A stretch of DNA of 64,000 nt from SIAQ01 sp964484265 (GTDB taxonomy: Bacteria; Planctomycetota; Planctomycetia; Gemmatales; Gemmataceae), in assembly GCA_964484265.1 (NCBI GenBank), contig CAZAFH010000008.1, forward strand, positions 62,001-126,000, in the 5' to 3' direction. A program made the translations under genes and the position numbers. The notes beneath the pieces are model-generated. The model had not been told where the DNA came from and ran no database searches. It worked only from the letters and a program-made list of their open reading frames with translations. Below are positions 9,655 through 18,056 of the stretch, piece after piece (within the stretch, counting starts at the first letter, position 1; each line of letters starts with the position of its first letter).

Positions 9655-10056
9655 TTACGCCTCCTCGTTCGCTTCCTCGATGACATCTTCCGCAACGTAG
9701 ATCGGCAGTTTCGCCGTCACCGCAACGGCAATCGCGTCGGAGGGGCGACAGTCGACCTCCAGTGTGTTGCCCTCATGGCGAACGCGCAGTTTGGCGAAGT
9801 AGGTGTGCTCGCGAAGCTCGTTGATAAAGATGTCCTGCAAGTCGCCGCCAAGCATGTCGATGACACCGCAAATCAAATCGTGCGTCATTGGCCTCGGGAA
9901 TTGAACGCCGCGGATTCGGCGATCGATGCTCATGGCCTCGAAGAGACCAACGACGATGGAGAATTCGCGTTCGCCATCCACTTCACGCAGAAGGAGAATC
10001 TGAGAATCGTGGATTTCGTTGATGGTGATGCGCCGCAATTCCATGAGCACAGGCAC
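9655..10056 (-). CDS. bifunctional nuclease family (DUF151/BFN) protein
   Basis: This 133-residue protein is a DUF151 (BFN) domain, seen from LMELRRITI and LLREVDG through DCRPSDAIAVAV. The SDAIA motif is the family signature. Some members have been reported as combined DNase and RNase, but in bacteria the function is not settled. I start at a GTG at 10056 because a strong AAAGGAGG lies 6 bases upstream. The ATG 12 bases further in and the open frame to 10089 fit the signal less well. Confidence 0.85.
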   Translation of the reverse strand: MPVLMELRRITINEIHDSQILLLREVDGEREFSIVVGLFEAMSIDRRIRGVQFPRPMTHDLICGVIDMLGGDLQDIFINELREHTYFAKLRVRHEGNTLEVDCRPSDAIAVAVTAKLPIYVAEDVIEEANEEA

Positions 10057-10336
10057 AGTCAGCCTCCTTTTCCGATCGAAAACCGCCAAACACGCGAAAC
10101 CTGTTAAAGGCGCCGCTCAGGGCGTCCGACGATGATAGTGGGCCAAACTACTTCTGGCATTGTATATCTGGCCCCGGCAGTCGGCGTATTGCGGAGTCCA
10201 GTGTCCCTTGCGTTCCGTCGTGGGGATGCTAAGATGAAGAAAAGCCTGTCTGCTCATACGCTCCGTATCTTGGCTGCATGACCCTACCGTTCACGCCAAA
10301 CCTACGGATACATGAAGGATAAATTGAGGTGGTGTC

Positions 10337-11089
10337 ATGGCCCTGAATTTGAACATCGGAAAGTGCTCCCTTCTCGGAAATTATCGTGAAAATAACGAAG
10401 ACTCCATCGAAGTGAAATCCTATCCGGACATGTCGGTCTGCATCGTCGCCGACGGGATGGGTGGCCAGGCCGCAGGCGAAATCGCCAGCAAGCGTGCCAT
10501 CGAGGTCGTACCTCGCGAGTTGCGCAAGAACCTCACGCCCGCTGTCGATGTCGAGCAGACGAAAGCCGTGATTCGCAAGGCCGTCATGCAGGCCAACGAC
10601 GAAATCCTCACCATGGGTTCGCTCGACCGCGATCTGAAAAACATGGGCACGACGATCGTCATGGCCCTGTGGCGGAAAGGACGCGAAATTCTCGTCGCCA
10701 ATCTTGGCGATTCCCGCGCCTATTTAATCCGCGGCAACAGCATCGAACAAATCACCGTGGATCATTCGCTCGCTCAGGCCCTGGTCGAGAACGGCACCAT
10801 CAGCGCCGAGGAAGCGAAAACCCATCGCTGGAAGAACCACCTTTGGAAGTACCTCGGCGGCAAAGAAAACGGCGAAGGGCCCGATCCCCGCGTCATCGCT
10901 GTCGAGAAAGGCGATCGCCTGCTTCTCTGCACCGACGGACTGACCACACCCGTGCCGGACGATAAAATTCTTGAGTTCATGCTGAAGACTCCGAACGCGC
11001 AGGAATGCGCCGATGGCCTTGGTCAGCTGGCGCTCGACATGGGGTCGCGCGACAATGTCTCGACGATCGTCATCGACGTCACCGAGTAA
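10337..11089 (+). CDS. PP2C-type Ser/Thr protein phosphatase
   Basis: This 250-residue protein is a metal-dependent PPM/PP2C phosphatase. Motifs in order: GNYRENNEDS, VADGMGGQAAGE, LGDSRAYLIR, LLLCTDGL and GSRDNVSTIVI, which supply the acidic residues for the two metal ions. It is a single catalytic domain without membrane helices, like Stp/PrpC phosphatases that counteract Hanks-type kinases. The kinase at 5265 is a plausible opponent. GAGGTGG precedes the ATG. Confidence 0.93.
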   Translation: MALNLNIGKCSLLGNYRENNEDSIEVKSYPDMSVCIVADGMGGQAAGEIASKRAIEVVPRELRKNLTPAVDVEQTKAVIRKAVMQANDEILTMGSLDRDLKNMGTTIVMALWRKGREILVANLGDSRAYLIRGNSIEQITVDHSLAQALVENGTISAEEAKTHRWKNHLWKYLGGKENGEGPDPRVIAVEKGDRLLLCTDGLTTPVPDDKILEFMLKTPNAQECADGLGQLALDMGSRDNVSTIVIDVTE

Positions 11090-11183
11090 CCCTCAATCTC
11101 GATCGCCCGAGATTTCACCCCGGCTCCTTCATCTCCCTTTCCATAATCTGTTGATTAGGAATGTTTACTTCCAGGGAGATGCC

Positions 11184-13235
11184 ATGTTCACATCCCTTCG
11201 CGTCATGCTTTGCCAAGCGGCACTGTTGATTTGTGCCAGTCTTGCCCAGGCCGAAGTCGTCGATCTCAGGATTCTGAAACGCGAATCATTCGCCGGCGGC
11301 AAGGCGTTCGGCGCGGCAGGGCCGTACGACCAAATCACGGCAATCGCAAAATTCGCCATCGATCCCAAAGATCCGCGCAACCAGCGCATCGTTGATCTCG
11401 ACTTGGCCCCGCGCAACGCGGCTGGCAAGGTCGAGTTCTCGACTGACGTCATCATTCTTTCTCCAAAGGATTCCGCGAAAGGCAACGGCGCGATCTTTTA
11501 CGACGTCAACAATCGCGGCCGCCAGCTTGCGCTCGGAATGTTCAATCGCCCCGTCGGCGGGCCATCGCCGGGAGGCGCTAATCCCGCCGGCGACGGATTC
11601 CTCATGCGGATGGGCTATACTGTCGTCTGGTCCGGCTGGACGGGCGAATCGCTGCCTGGCGATGGCCGCCTGCTGTTTCATCCACCGCAAGCGTATCAAA
11701 ACGGCAAGCTCGTTCGCGGTCTCGTTCGCTATGAATTGAGTGCGGACACCAAAGTGAAATCGATGTCGCTCGCACGCCGGCCAGGGCATGGCGTTTATCC
11801 GCCTACCAAGGACGGCGAGGCCAACGGCGTGTTGACCAAACGCGCCAACAACGACGCGCCGCGGCAAAAAATTCCACGCGACCGGTGGAAGCTCATCCGC
11901 CACCCCATGCGAGAGGCAACGGGCGTCGCGCAAACCTTGCCCGAGATCCACCTCGAACTGGCCGACGGTTTCGAGCCCGGCGCCCTTTACGAACTGATTT
12001 GCGAATCCGAAGGATCGCTCGTGCAAGGCACGGGTTTCGCCGGCGTGCGCGACCTTATCGCGTTTCTCCGCCATGACGCGACCGCAATGAATCCGCTTCG
12101 CGCGAGCAGCGGCAAACCCGTCATCAATCGCGCCTTCTCCTTCGGCGTTTCGCAAAGCGGGCGATTTCTTCGTCATCTGCTCTATGAAGGATTCAACGAG
12201 GACACCCAGGGCCGAATCGTCTTCGATGGCCTGATGCCTCACGTGGCTGGCGGCGGGCTTGGCTTTTTCAACCATCGGTTTGCTCAGCCGACTCGGCATA
12301 ACGGCCAGCACGAAGACCATCACTACCCGGCCGATGTGTTCCCGTTCACCTACGGCCCATCGACCGATCCTTTCACGAAACGGACCGATAGCATCCTCGG
12401 CATCTATGCGAAGAGCAAGTCGCAGCCGAAGGTCATGCACACGCAAAGCGCCGCCGAATATTGGCATCGCTCTGGTTCGCTCGTTCACACCGACCCGCTC
12501 GGAAAGGCCGATGCCGAGATTCCCGTGAATGTCCGCATCTACAGTTTCGGCGGCACACAGCACGGCCCGGCGGCGTTTCCGCCGACGAAGCCAATCAGCG
12601 ACAACTACCTCAACTTTGCCGATTACCGCCCGTTCCTGCGGTCACTCTTGATCGCACTCGACGCGTGGGTTACCGAAGACAAGGCCCCGCCCGCGAGCGT
12701 TTACCCTCGCTTCGCGGATCGCACGATCGCCGACTGGACCGCGAAGGCGACAGGCTTCCCAAACATTCCCAGCGTGCGTTTCCCGACGGTCATTCAGCAA
12801 CCGCAGTACCGCAATTACGGGCCTGAGTTTGGTACGAAGCGCATCATCACGGTGGAACCTCCGGTCAACCTAGGGAACTACATCGTGCTGGTTCCCAAGA
12901 GCGATGCCGATGGAAACGATCTGGGTATGCTGCTGCCTCCGGAAGTCGCCGTGCCGCTTGGGACCTTCACCGGCTGGAACCTTCGCCGCAAGGAATTCGG
13001 CGCCGATGGCATGCTGGCCAACCTGATGGGGTCGTTCATCCCGTTTTCGATCGCCGAGAAAACGGCCGACCCGCGATCGCCGATTCTCAAGCGCTACGCC
13101 GATGCGAAAGCCTATCGCCGGCATCTCGACGACGCCTGCGAGCGCCTCGTCGCCGAGCGTTACCTGCTCGCCGAGGATCGCGCGAACTATGGCGCCTACG
13201 GCGATGCGATCTGGAATTTTGTAACGAAGAAGTAA
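11184..13235 (+). CDS. secreted alpha/beta hydrolase (Abhydrolase_10 type)
   Basis: This 683-residue protein has a signal peptide (residues 1-22, ending ASLAQA) and the large alpha/beta hydrolase domain of the family starting VVDLRILKRESFAGGKAFG. The nucleophile elbow is FGVSQSGRF and ADGFEPGALYEL is conserved upstream. The substrate is unknown; family members are annotated only as alpha/beta hydrolase domain-containing. The start at 11184 is chosen because the signal peptide begins there; the frame is open further upstream into the phosphatase gene. Confidence 0.85.
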   Translation: MFTSLRVMLCQAALLICASLAQAEVVDLRILKRESFAGGKAFGAAGPYDQITAIAKFAIDPKDPRNQRIVDLDLAPRNAAGKVEFSTDVIILSPKDSAKGNGAIFYDVNNRGRQLALGMFNRPVGGPSPGGANPAGDGFLMRMGYTVVWSGWTGESLPGDGRLLFHPPQAYQNGKLVRGLVRYELSADTKVKSMSLARRPGHGVYPPTKDGEANGVLTKRANNDAPRQKIPRDRWKLIRHPMREATGVAQTLPEIHLELADGFEPGALYELICESEGSLVQGTGFAGVRDLIAFLRHDATAMNPLRASSGKPVINRAFSFGVSQSGRFLRHLLYEGFNEDTQGRIVFDGLMPHVAGGGLGFFNHRFAQPTRHNGQHEDHHYPADVFPFTYGPSTDPFTKRTDSILGIYAKSKSQPKVMHTQSAAEYWHRSGSLVHTDPLGKADAEIPVNVRIYSFGGTQHGPAAFPPTKPISDNYLNFADYRPFLRSLLIALDAWVTEDKAPPASVYPRFADRTIADWTAKATGFPNIPSVRFPTVIQQPQYRNYGPEFGTKRIITVEPPVNLGNYIVLVPKSDADGNDLGMLLPPEVAVPLGTFTGWNLRRKEFGADGMLANLMGSFIPFSIAEKTADPRSPILKRYADAKAYRRHLDDACERLVAERYLLAEDRANYGAYGDAIWNFVTKK

Positions 13236-13245
13236 ATACAACAAG

Positions 13246-13319
13246 CCCAGTGGCGAGCGCAGCGAAGCCCTGGGAATTGGCGTGCCTCATCCCAGCGGTT
13301 CGCTGCGCTCACCACTGGG
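13246..13319. repeat. two 29-bp palindromes forming an inverted pair
   Basis: Two copies of a 29-bp unit (13246-13274 and 13291-13319) face each other. Each has 9-bp imperfect arms around an 11-base core GAGCGCAGCGA or its complement TCGCTGCGCTC. Single copies occur at 16679, 20769 and 41982. The pair can fold into one long hairpin after the hydrolase gene. Confidence 0.75.
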
Positions 13320-13325
13320 CGTGGA

Positions 13326-14456
13326 TTGATCGTGAAACTATTTGCGACCTGTGCTCGTGGATTGGAGAATGTGCTCGCCGAGGAACTGCGCGCTCTCGAC
13401 GCCGAGCGCGTCGAAGCCGGGCGCGGCGGCGTTCAGTTTTACGGTGACGCCGCGCTGCTTTATCGCGTCAACCTTTGGCTGCGGACGGCGATTCGCGTGC
13501 TCGTGCAAATCCTCGAGTTTCCCGTCCAATCGACCGACGACCTCTACGCCGCCGTGCAAACGATCGACTGGACGCAATACATGACGCCGGAGCACACGCT
13601 CGCAGTCGATTGCAATGTGCGCGATTCACAAATTACGCATTCCAAATACGCGGCCCTGCGTGTGAAGGACGCGATCTGCGACCAGTTCGTCGCCAAGGTC
13701 GGCCGACGGCCAAGCGTCGATACCGAAACGCCGATGATCGGCTTGAACCTGCACATTTTCCGCGACGAGGCCACGCTCAGCCTCGATAGCTCCGGCGAAT
13801 CTCTGCACAAGCGTGGCTACCGCCCGATCCAAACAAAGGCACCAATCAACGAGGCGCTCGCTGCCGGACTGATCTTGCTCACCGGTTGGCGCGGCGATGT
13901 CCCGTTGATCGATCCAATGTGCGGGTCCGGCACGTTATGCATCGAGGCAGCGTGGATTGCTCTCAATCGTCCGCCGGGCCTGACGCGCAAGCGCTTCGGC
14001 TTTATGGGCTGGATGGATTACGATGTCGCCCTGTGGACGCATCTGCGCGATGAAGCCCGCAAAGGCGTCACACGATCGCTGTCGAGCACAATTGCCGGTT
14101 CGGACATTCGATCGGACGCTATCCATTTCGCGGAGACGAACGCACGCGCTGCCGGCATCGGGCATCTCGTCAAATTCACGCGTCGAGATGTCGCCGACTT
14201 CAAGCCGCCAGAAGGTCCGCCGGGCATTCTCATCATCAACCCGCCCTACGGCGAACGCATCGGCGAGGAAAAAGACCTCGTGCCTCTCCACCGCACGCTC
14301 GGCAACGTCGTCCGCGAACGCTGCCCCGGGTGGTCCCTATACGTTTTCACAGGCAACGCCTTCCTCGCCCGCCAAATCGGCCTGAAGCCTGCGCGAGTGT
14401 TCGACCTCTTCAACGGCAAAATTCCATGCCGTTTGCTCGAGTACCGGGTCGAGTGA
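13326..14456 (+). CDS. THUMP-domain class I SAM-dependent RNA methyltransferase (RlmL N-terminal half type)
   Basis: This 376-residue protein has an N-terminal ferredoxin-like plus THUMP RNA-binding region (about residues 1-160) and a Rossmann methyltransferase domain. DPMCGSGTLCIEAA is the SAM-binding loop and NPPYGERIGEE is the N6/N2-type catalytic motif. The order and length match the RlmL part of E. coli RlmKL, which makes m2G2445 in 23S rRNA. The RlmK half is absent. Start codon is TTG at 13326 or GTG at 13332; neither has a clear ribosome-binding site because repeat DNA lies directly upstream. Confidence 0.88.
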   Translation: MIVKLFATCARGLENVLAEELRALDAERVEAGRGGVQFYGDAALLYRVNLWLRTAIRVLVQILEFPVQSTDDLYAAVQTIDWTQYMTPEHTLAVDCNVRDSQITHSKYAALRVKDAICDQFVAKVGRRPSVDTETPMIGLNLHIFRDEATLSLDSSGESLHKRGYRPIQTKAPINEALAAGLILLTGWRGDVPLIDPMCGSGTLCIEAAWIALNRPPGLTRKRFGFMGWMDYDVALWTHLRDEARKGVTRSLSSTIAGSDIRSDAIHFAETNARAAGIGHLVKFTRRDVADFKPPEGPPGILIINPPYGERIGEEKDLVPLHRTLGNVVRERCPGWSLYVFTGNAFLARQIGLKPARVFDLFNGKIPCRLLEYRVE

Positions 14457-14574
14457 GCGATCCGATTCCTATTAAATAGATTCGTTGCAGCCCGAATTTT
14501 TGATCAAGATTGACTGGACTCGCTAACTCCTCTTACCAAGATGGTCACCCCGAAGTCTTCCGTGTGACAGAACT

Positions 14575-15330
14575 CTAGGCCTTTTCATATCCCGTGGTCT
14601 TGGCGGTTTTCGGTCCCTGGAACAGGGTGTAGCCAGGGCGATCGCGCCAGCTTGAGGGGCCGGCGAGCACCTTTCCATGACCGAGGACCGATTCGCGGAC
14701 GACTTTCTCTCGCGCGTTATAACTCGGCGAACCATCGCGGTCGCCGGCGAACAGGCCGAAATCGTTGCTTGCCACCATGACGATATCGATGCCTTCCACC
14801 TCGTTCAGGATGTTGTCGATGACGCCAACGCCAGCCGGGCTTTCGATTTGAATCATGACGAGGATGTTGTTGTTGGCGTTGGTGGCATACGCTTCGCCCC
14901 AGAGGGTTTTGGCCTGATTTTGGCCCGAGCTGCGCCGTCCCCACGGCTTGGCATTCGGGTTGTCCTTGTCGCCGATCGGGAACTTGGAATACAAGACCGC
15001 GTTGCGGGCTTCCTCCACCGATTCGACCATGGGCACGACAATGCCAAGCGCGCCGGCGTCGCAGGCTTTCAGAATGTCGCCGACGTTCGCGGACGGCACG
15101 CGCACGAACGGGATGCTTCCCGCTTCAGCGACCACCTTGATGAGTTGCTGCGTTTCACGCCAGGTGATCGTGCTGTGCTGCATCTCGATCCAGATGAAAT
15201 CCTGCCCGTCGCACGCCTTCTTCGCGGCGTCCAGGTCGGGTTGAATGAGCGTGTTGCTGAAAATTTGCTGACCGGCCTTGAGTTTCGTGATGACCGTGTT
15301 GAACGTAACCGAACCAGGCTGCGCGACCAT
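14575..15330 (-). CDS. HpcH/HpaI aldolase / citrate lyase family protein
   Basis: This 251-residue protein is a class II pyruvate-type aldolase. Family motifs: IWIEMQHS, PFVRVPSANVGDILKACD, GALGIVVPMVES, GRRSSG, IQIESPAGV (metal-ligand Glu) and VASNDFGLFAG (metal-ligand Asp region). The substrate is unknown; family members cleave 2-keto-3-deoxy or 4-hydroxy-2-ketoacids. The ATG at 15330 has GGAG upstream and matches the usual N-terminus; the open frame to 15426 adds an uncharacteristic leader. Confidence 0.85.
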   Translation of the reverse strand: MVAQPGSVTFNTVITKLKAGQQIFSNTLIQPDLDAAKKACDGQDFIWIEMQHSTITWRETQQLIKVVAEAGSIPFVRVPSANVGDILKACDAGALGIVVPMVESVEEARNAVLYSKFPIGDKDNPNAKPWGRRSSGQNQAKTLWGEAYATNANNNILVMIQIESPAGVGVIDNILNEVEGIDIVMVASNDFGLFAGDRDGSPSYNAREKVVRESVLGHGKVLAGPSSWRDRPGYTLFQGPKTAKTTGYEKA

Positions 15331-15509
15331 TTTTCTCTGCTCCGTTTGGTAAGTATCGAAAAAAGCTTCCCGACTTGTCTTTGCCGCTTGCGGCTTAGCG
15401 CTCAACAAGATGGCGCCCCGCGACATCGCGTGATACCGCGCTCGGATAGCCGCATGCGGCAGAACGCGGATCCTTATTATGGATTCAACTCAATTTATTC
15501 GTTGGCGGG

Positions 15510-16316
15510 TTAGCGGCTACTCTTCTTGCGCATCGAGATTCTTAGTTCGAGCGGGTAATCCGTCAGGATTCCGTCCAGGCCAGCTTCGACGGCGATCCGC
15601 CAGTTGTCCGGCACGTTGCCGCTGACAGTGATCCCGGCGATGAAGGAACCCTTCCCGGCTGTACGCACGGCAGCCATCTGCTTGGCCGACGGCAGAAAGC
15701 GGAAATAGACCCAGTCGGCATTGGCGGCAGCGAGGGCCTTGGGAAACTCGTCGGCGTTGTTGGCCACGGCAGTCGTCCGTGCTTTTTTGGAAGCCTGCTT
15801 GAGGCGATCGCGCACCAGCGGTTCCGAGATGGTTCTGCCGATGAACAGCAGCCGATGCAAAACGCCAGCCTTTTCCGCCAGGCGAACGACCTCCTGCTCG
15901 ACATTCTCCGCCTTGAGATCGACGGCGATCAAGACGTCGTGCTGCTTGTACTCACCCAAAAGATTGAATACTTCCTCGACCGTCGGCACTTTCACGCCGG
16001 CGAATTTCGCGTCGAACCAGCTACCGGCGTCGAGTCGACGGATTTCGTCGAGCGAACAGTCCGATACCTTTCCTTTGCCGTTCGTGGTTCGGTCCACGGT
16101 ATTGTCGTGAATGCAAACGAGGATCCCATCCTTTGTCTTTTGCACGTCAAACTCGAATCCGAGACGAAGCTCCAGACAAGCACGAAAGTTCGCCAGTGTA
16201 TTCTCGGGCGCGTGATTCAACAAGCCGCGATGCGCGACGATCAACGGCGGATCGGCGGCGGCGAAATTCGGCGCGAACAGAAGAAGCAAGACGAGCAGAG
16301 CGTGATTTCGGATCAT
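15510..16316 (-). CDS. secreted glycerophosphodiester phosphodiesterase
   Basis: This 268-residue protein has a signal peptide (MIRNHALLVLLLLFAPNFA) and the GDPD domain. IVAHRGLLNHAPENT holds the catalytic His and Arg and metal Glu, and EFDVQKTKDG and IHDNTVDRTTNG complete the site. It releases glycerol-3-phosphate from deacylated phospholipids outside the cytoplasm. The ATG at 16316 has GAAAGG upstream. The frame continues to 16571, but that extension is only translation of a dispersed repeat (reading FTTENTENTE) and should not be annotated as protein. Confidence 0.9.
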   Translation of the reverse strand: MIRNHALLVLLLLFAPNFAAADPPLIVAHRGLLNHAPENTLANFRACLELRLGFEFDVQKTKDGILVCIHDNTVDRTTNGKGKVSDCSLDEIRRLDAGSWFDAKFAGVKVPTVEEVFNLLGEYKQHDVLIAVDLKAENVEQEVVRLAEKAGVLHRLLFIGRTISEPLVRDRLKQASKKARTTAVANNADEFPKALAAANADWVYFRFLPSAKQMAAVRTAGKGSFIAGITVSGNVPDNWRIAVEAGLDGILTDYPLELRISMRKKSSR

Positions 16317-16372
16317 GATGCGCCTTTCAAGGAAAAAACGGTTGGGCGTCAGGCATTCTATGGTTAGCCCGG

Positions 16373-16552
16373 GATTCTCACCACAGAGAACACCGAGAGC
16401 ACAGAGAGAGGAATACAAAGTAAATAAGGAGAATCGATGAAAAATACTCCATCTTTGCCGCGATCCGAGGCCGTATGTTCTTTGTTGTCTCTCGTCAATT
16501 CCTTTGCATTTCTCTGTGTTCTCAGTGTTCTCTGTGGTGAAAAATGCAGGCT
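16373..16552. repeat. ~180-bp dispersed palindromic element, copy 1
   Basis: The ends are inverted repeats: CTCACCACAGAGAACACCGA on the left, and TCAGTGTTCTCTGTGGTGA on the right. The interior contains ATCGATGAAAA and GTCAATTCCTTTGCATTTCTC. A second copy in reverse orientation lies at 26619-26806 and shares both ends and these interior blocks, so this is a mobile-like repeat unit and not a simple hairpin. No coding capacity is seen. It lies just upstream of the glycerophosphodiesterase gene. Confidence 0.75.
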
Positions 16553-16678
16553 TGCGCGCGGCGATTCCCATGCCTGGGATTTACGAGGATGGACTGCCGT
16601 CGAAATATGTCAGGAGCCAGGGGGCACTGGTCTTGGGCTTGATCCGGATGGTGGGGATGTGATGTGAAGTAGCTCGAT

Positions 16679-16707
16679 CCCAGGGATTCGCTGCGCTCAT
16701 CCCTGGG
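16679..16707. repeat. 29-bp palindrome, single copy
   Basis: CCCAGGGAT, core TCGCTGCGCTC, ATCCCTGGG: perfect 9-bp arms around the same 11-base core as at 13291. It lies 20 bases beyond the 3' end of the DUF1573 gene and could act as a transcript-end hairpin. Confidence 0.75.
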
Positions 16708-16727
16708 CTTTGCGGTTGAAGTGGTGG

Positions 16728-17726
16728 TCACGGAGCAACGGAAGCTTCCACGATCAACGGCGTCGTCTCGTTGTCGAGATCGGTTCGAATGAGGAGTTGT
16801 TTGCGGATGTCGCCGATTGCCGTCGGCTGAATATTGACGGTCAGCACGAGCGTCGTGTCCTGGCGATTGGGGACGTCCACAGTGATGCCGTCGCCCTGAC
16901 CGTCCACGCTCGTGATGCGGAACGGCTTGGACGCGCGGATGAATACCTTCTTCGTGAGCACCTCCCCCACCTTGAGATCGCGGACGGCAATCGATCCCGG
17001 CGAGATGGCCAGGCCCGCTTGCACGTTGCCCACGATTTGGAATGTCAACATCGGCGTGGCGGCGTCATTCGTTTTAAGCACGACTTCCTGTTTGAAGTTG
17101 CCGACCGATGCATCAGGCCTCATTGTTGCGTGGATCCGATAACCGCGCCTCGCCGCGGCGCCGACGAGGCGAGGCAGCGCTTCAACGCGAAGATCGAACG
17201 GAGCCGACGCATTTTTCAAAATCTCCACGACGGCCCAGTCGACTCGCCCGCCGGCGTACTCGACGTCGATAAAACGCGACGGTGTCTGCCCGCGGCTGAG
17301 GTTGCCGAATTCAATCTCGCTCGGCGAAAAAGCGACATCGCCGCGCGTGACGGCCGAGACGGTCAACACCGCCGTGGAAACAAACTTCGGGCCGACGGTG
17401 ACATAGACGCGGATTGTTTTGGAGCCGTTGAACTGACGCCCGTCCATGTTCACGTTGAGCATTGCCGTGTCGCCCGGATTGAGCACGCGCGTACTCGGTT
17501 CGGCACGTAGGCAGCCGCACGAAACGCGAACGTCCGTGATTTGCAGCGGGACCTTGTAGATGTTGGTAATCTTGAAGCTGTGCTTCATTTGTGTGCCGCG
17601 CGGCTGGACACCGAAATCGTGTACGAGTTCGCCGCCAAAGAGTTTATCCGCCCATCCGCCTTGCTGCGCATTCGCGGAGGCGGCGATGAAAAGCATGGTG
17701 ACGAAAGTAGCAAGATATCTGCGCAT
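16728..17726 (-). CDS. secreted DUF1573 protein
   Basis: This 332-residue protein has a signal peptide (to ASANAQ) and at least two immunoglobulin-like beta-sandwich repeats of the DUF1573/ASPM-SPD-2-Hydin type. The first carries the characteristic HDFGVQPRG, KITNIYK and VSCGCL motifs near residues 35-75, and a second begins near VAFSPSEIEFGNLSRG. Such proteins are very common in planctomycetes and are probably envelope or periplasmic, but their role is unknown. AAGGA precedes the ATG. Confidence 0.85.
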   Translation of the reverse strand: MRRYLATFVTMLFIAASANAQQGGWADKLFGGELVHDFGVQPRGTQMKHSFKITNIYKVPLQITDVRVSCGCLRAEPSTRVLNPGDTAMLNVNMDGRQFNGSKTIRVYVTVGPKFVSTAVLTVSAVTRGDVAFSPSEIEFGNLSRGQTPSRFIDVEYAGGRVDWAVVEILKNASAPFDLRVEALPRLVGAAARRGYRIHATMRPDASVGNFKQEVVLKTNDAATPMLTFQIVGNVQAGLAISPGSIAVRDLKVGEVLTKKVFIRASKPFRITSVDGQGDGITVDVPNRQDTTLVLTVNIQPTAIGDIRKQLLIRTDLDNETTPLIVEASVAP

Positions 17727-18056
17727 GACAAAATCCTTTTCCGATGGCGGCGATAACCCAGCAGCCTATTCGAGGCGAATGAATAGGCAAAGCCCGCTTC
17801 TGGCGCGTTCCGTATTCCTCACCATCTTACCCGTTCTTGCCAGGAAGGAAAAGGCGGGTTTTAAGGTTCCAGATCGCTTGGCGCAAAGATGGTAGATATA
17901 GAGAGAATAGGGGAAATGGAGCTTCGCGGATGGGCAATGAACTACGAATCACGAAAGTACGACAGCACGATACTGCAAAAGAAAAAGTGCCAATTCTCTG
18001 GCCTTTTTTCGTGCATATCTTCCTTTCGAGCTTTCGTGATTCGCATTCCAGGTTTG
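17727..18056. other. intergenic gap with a perfect 12-bp inverted repeat
   Basis: No gene is recognised in these 330 bases. GAATCACGAAAG at 17946-17957 is matched by CTTTCGTGATTC at 18031-18042, with CACGA/TCGTG inside, so the stretch looks like another dispersed palindromic element. It lies between the 3' end of the oxidoreductase gene and the 5' end of the DUF1573 gene. Confidence 0.55.

Noticed and set aside
11286..12563. 425-residue minus-strand open frame
   Set aside because: It is antisense to the alpha/beta hydrolase with its FGVSQSGRF motif; high-GC shadow.
16317..16571. N-terminal extension of the glycerophosphodiesterase (FTTENTENTE...)
   Set aside because: It is translation of the dispersed palindromic repeat; the true start has a ribosome-binding site and signal peptide at 16316.
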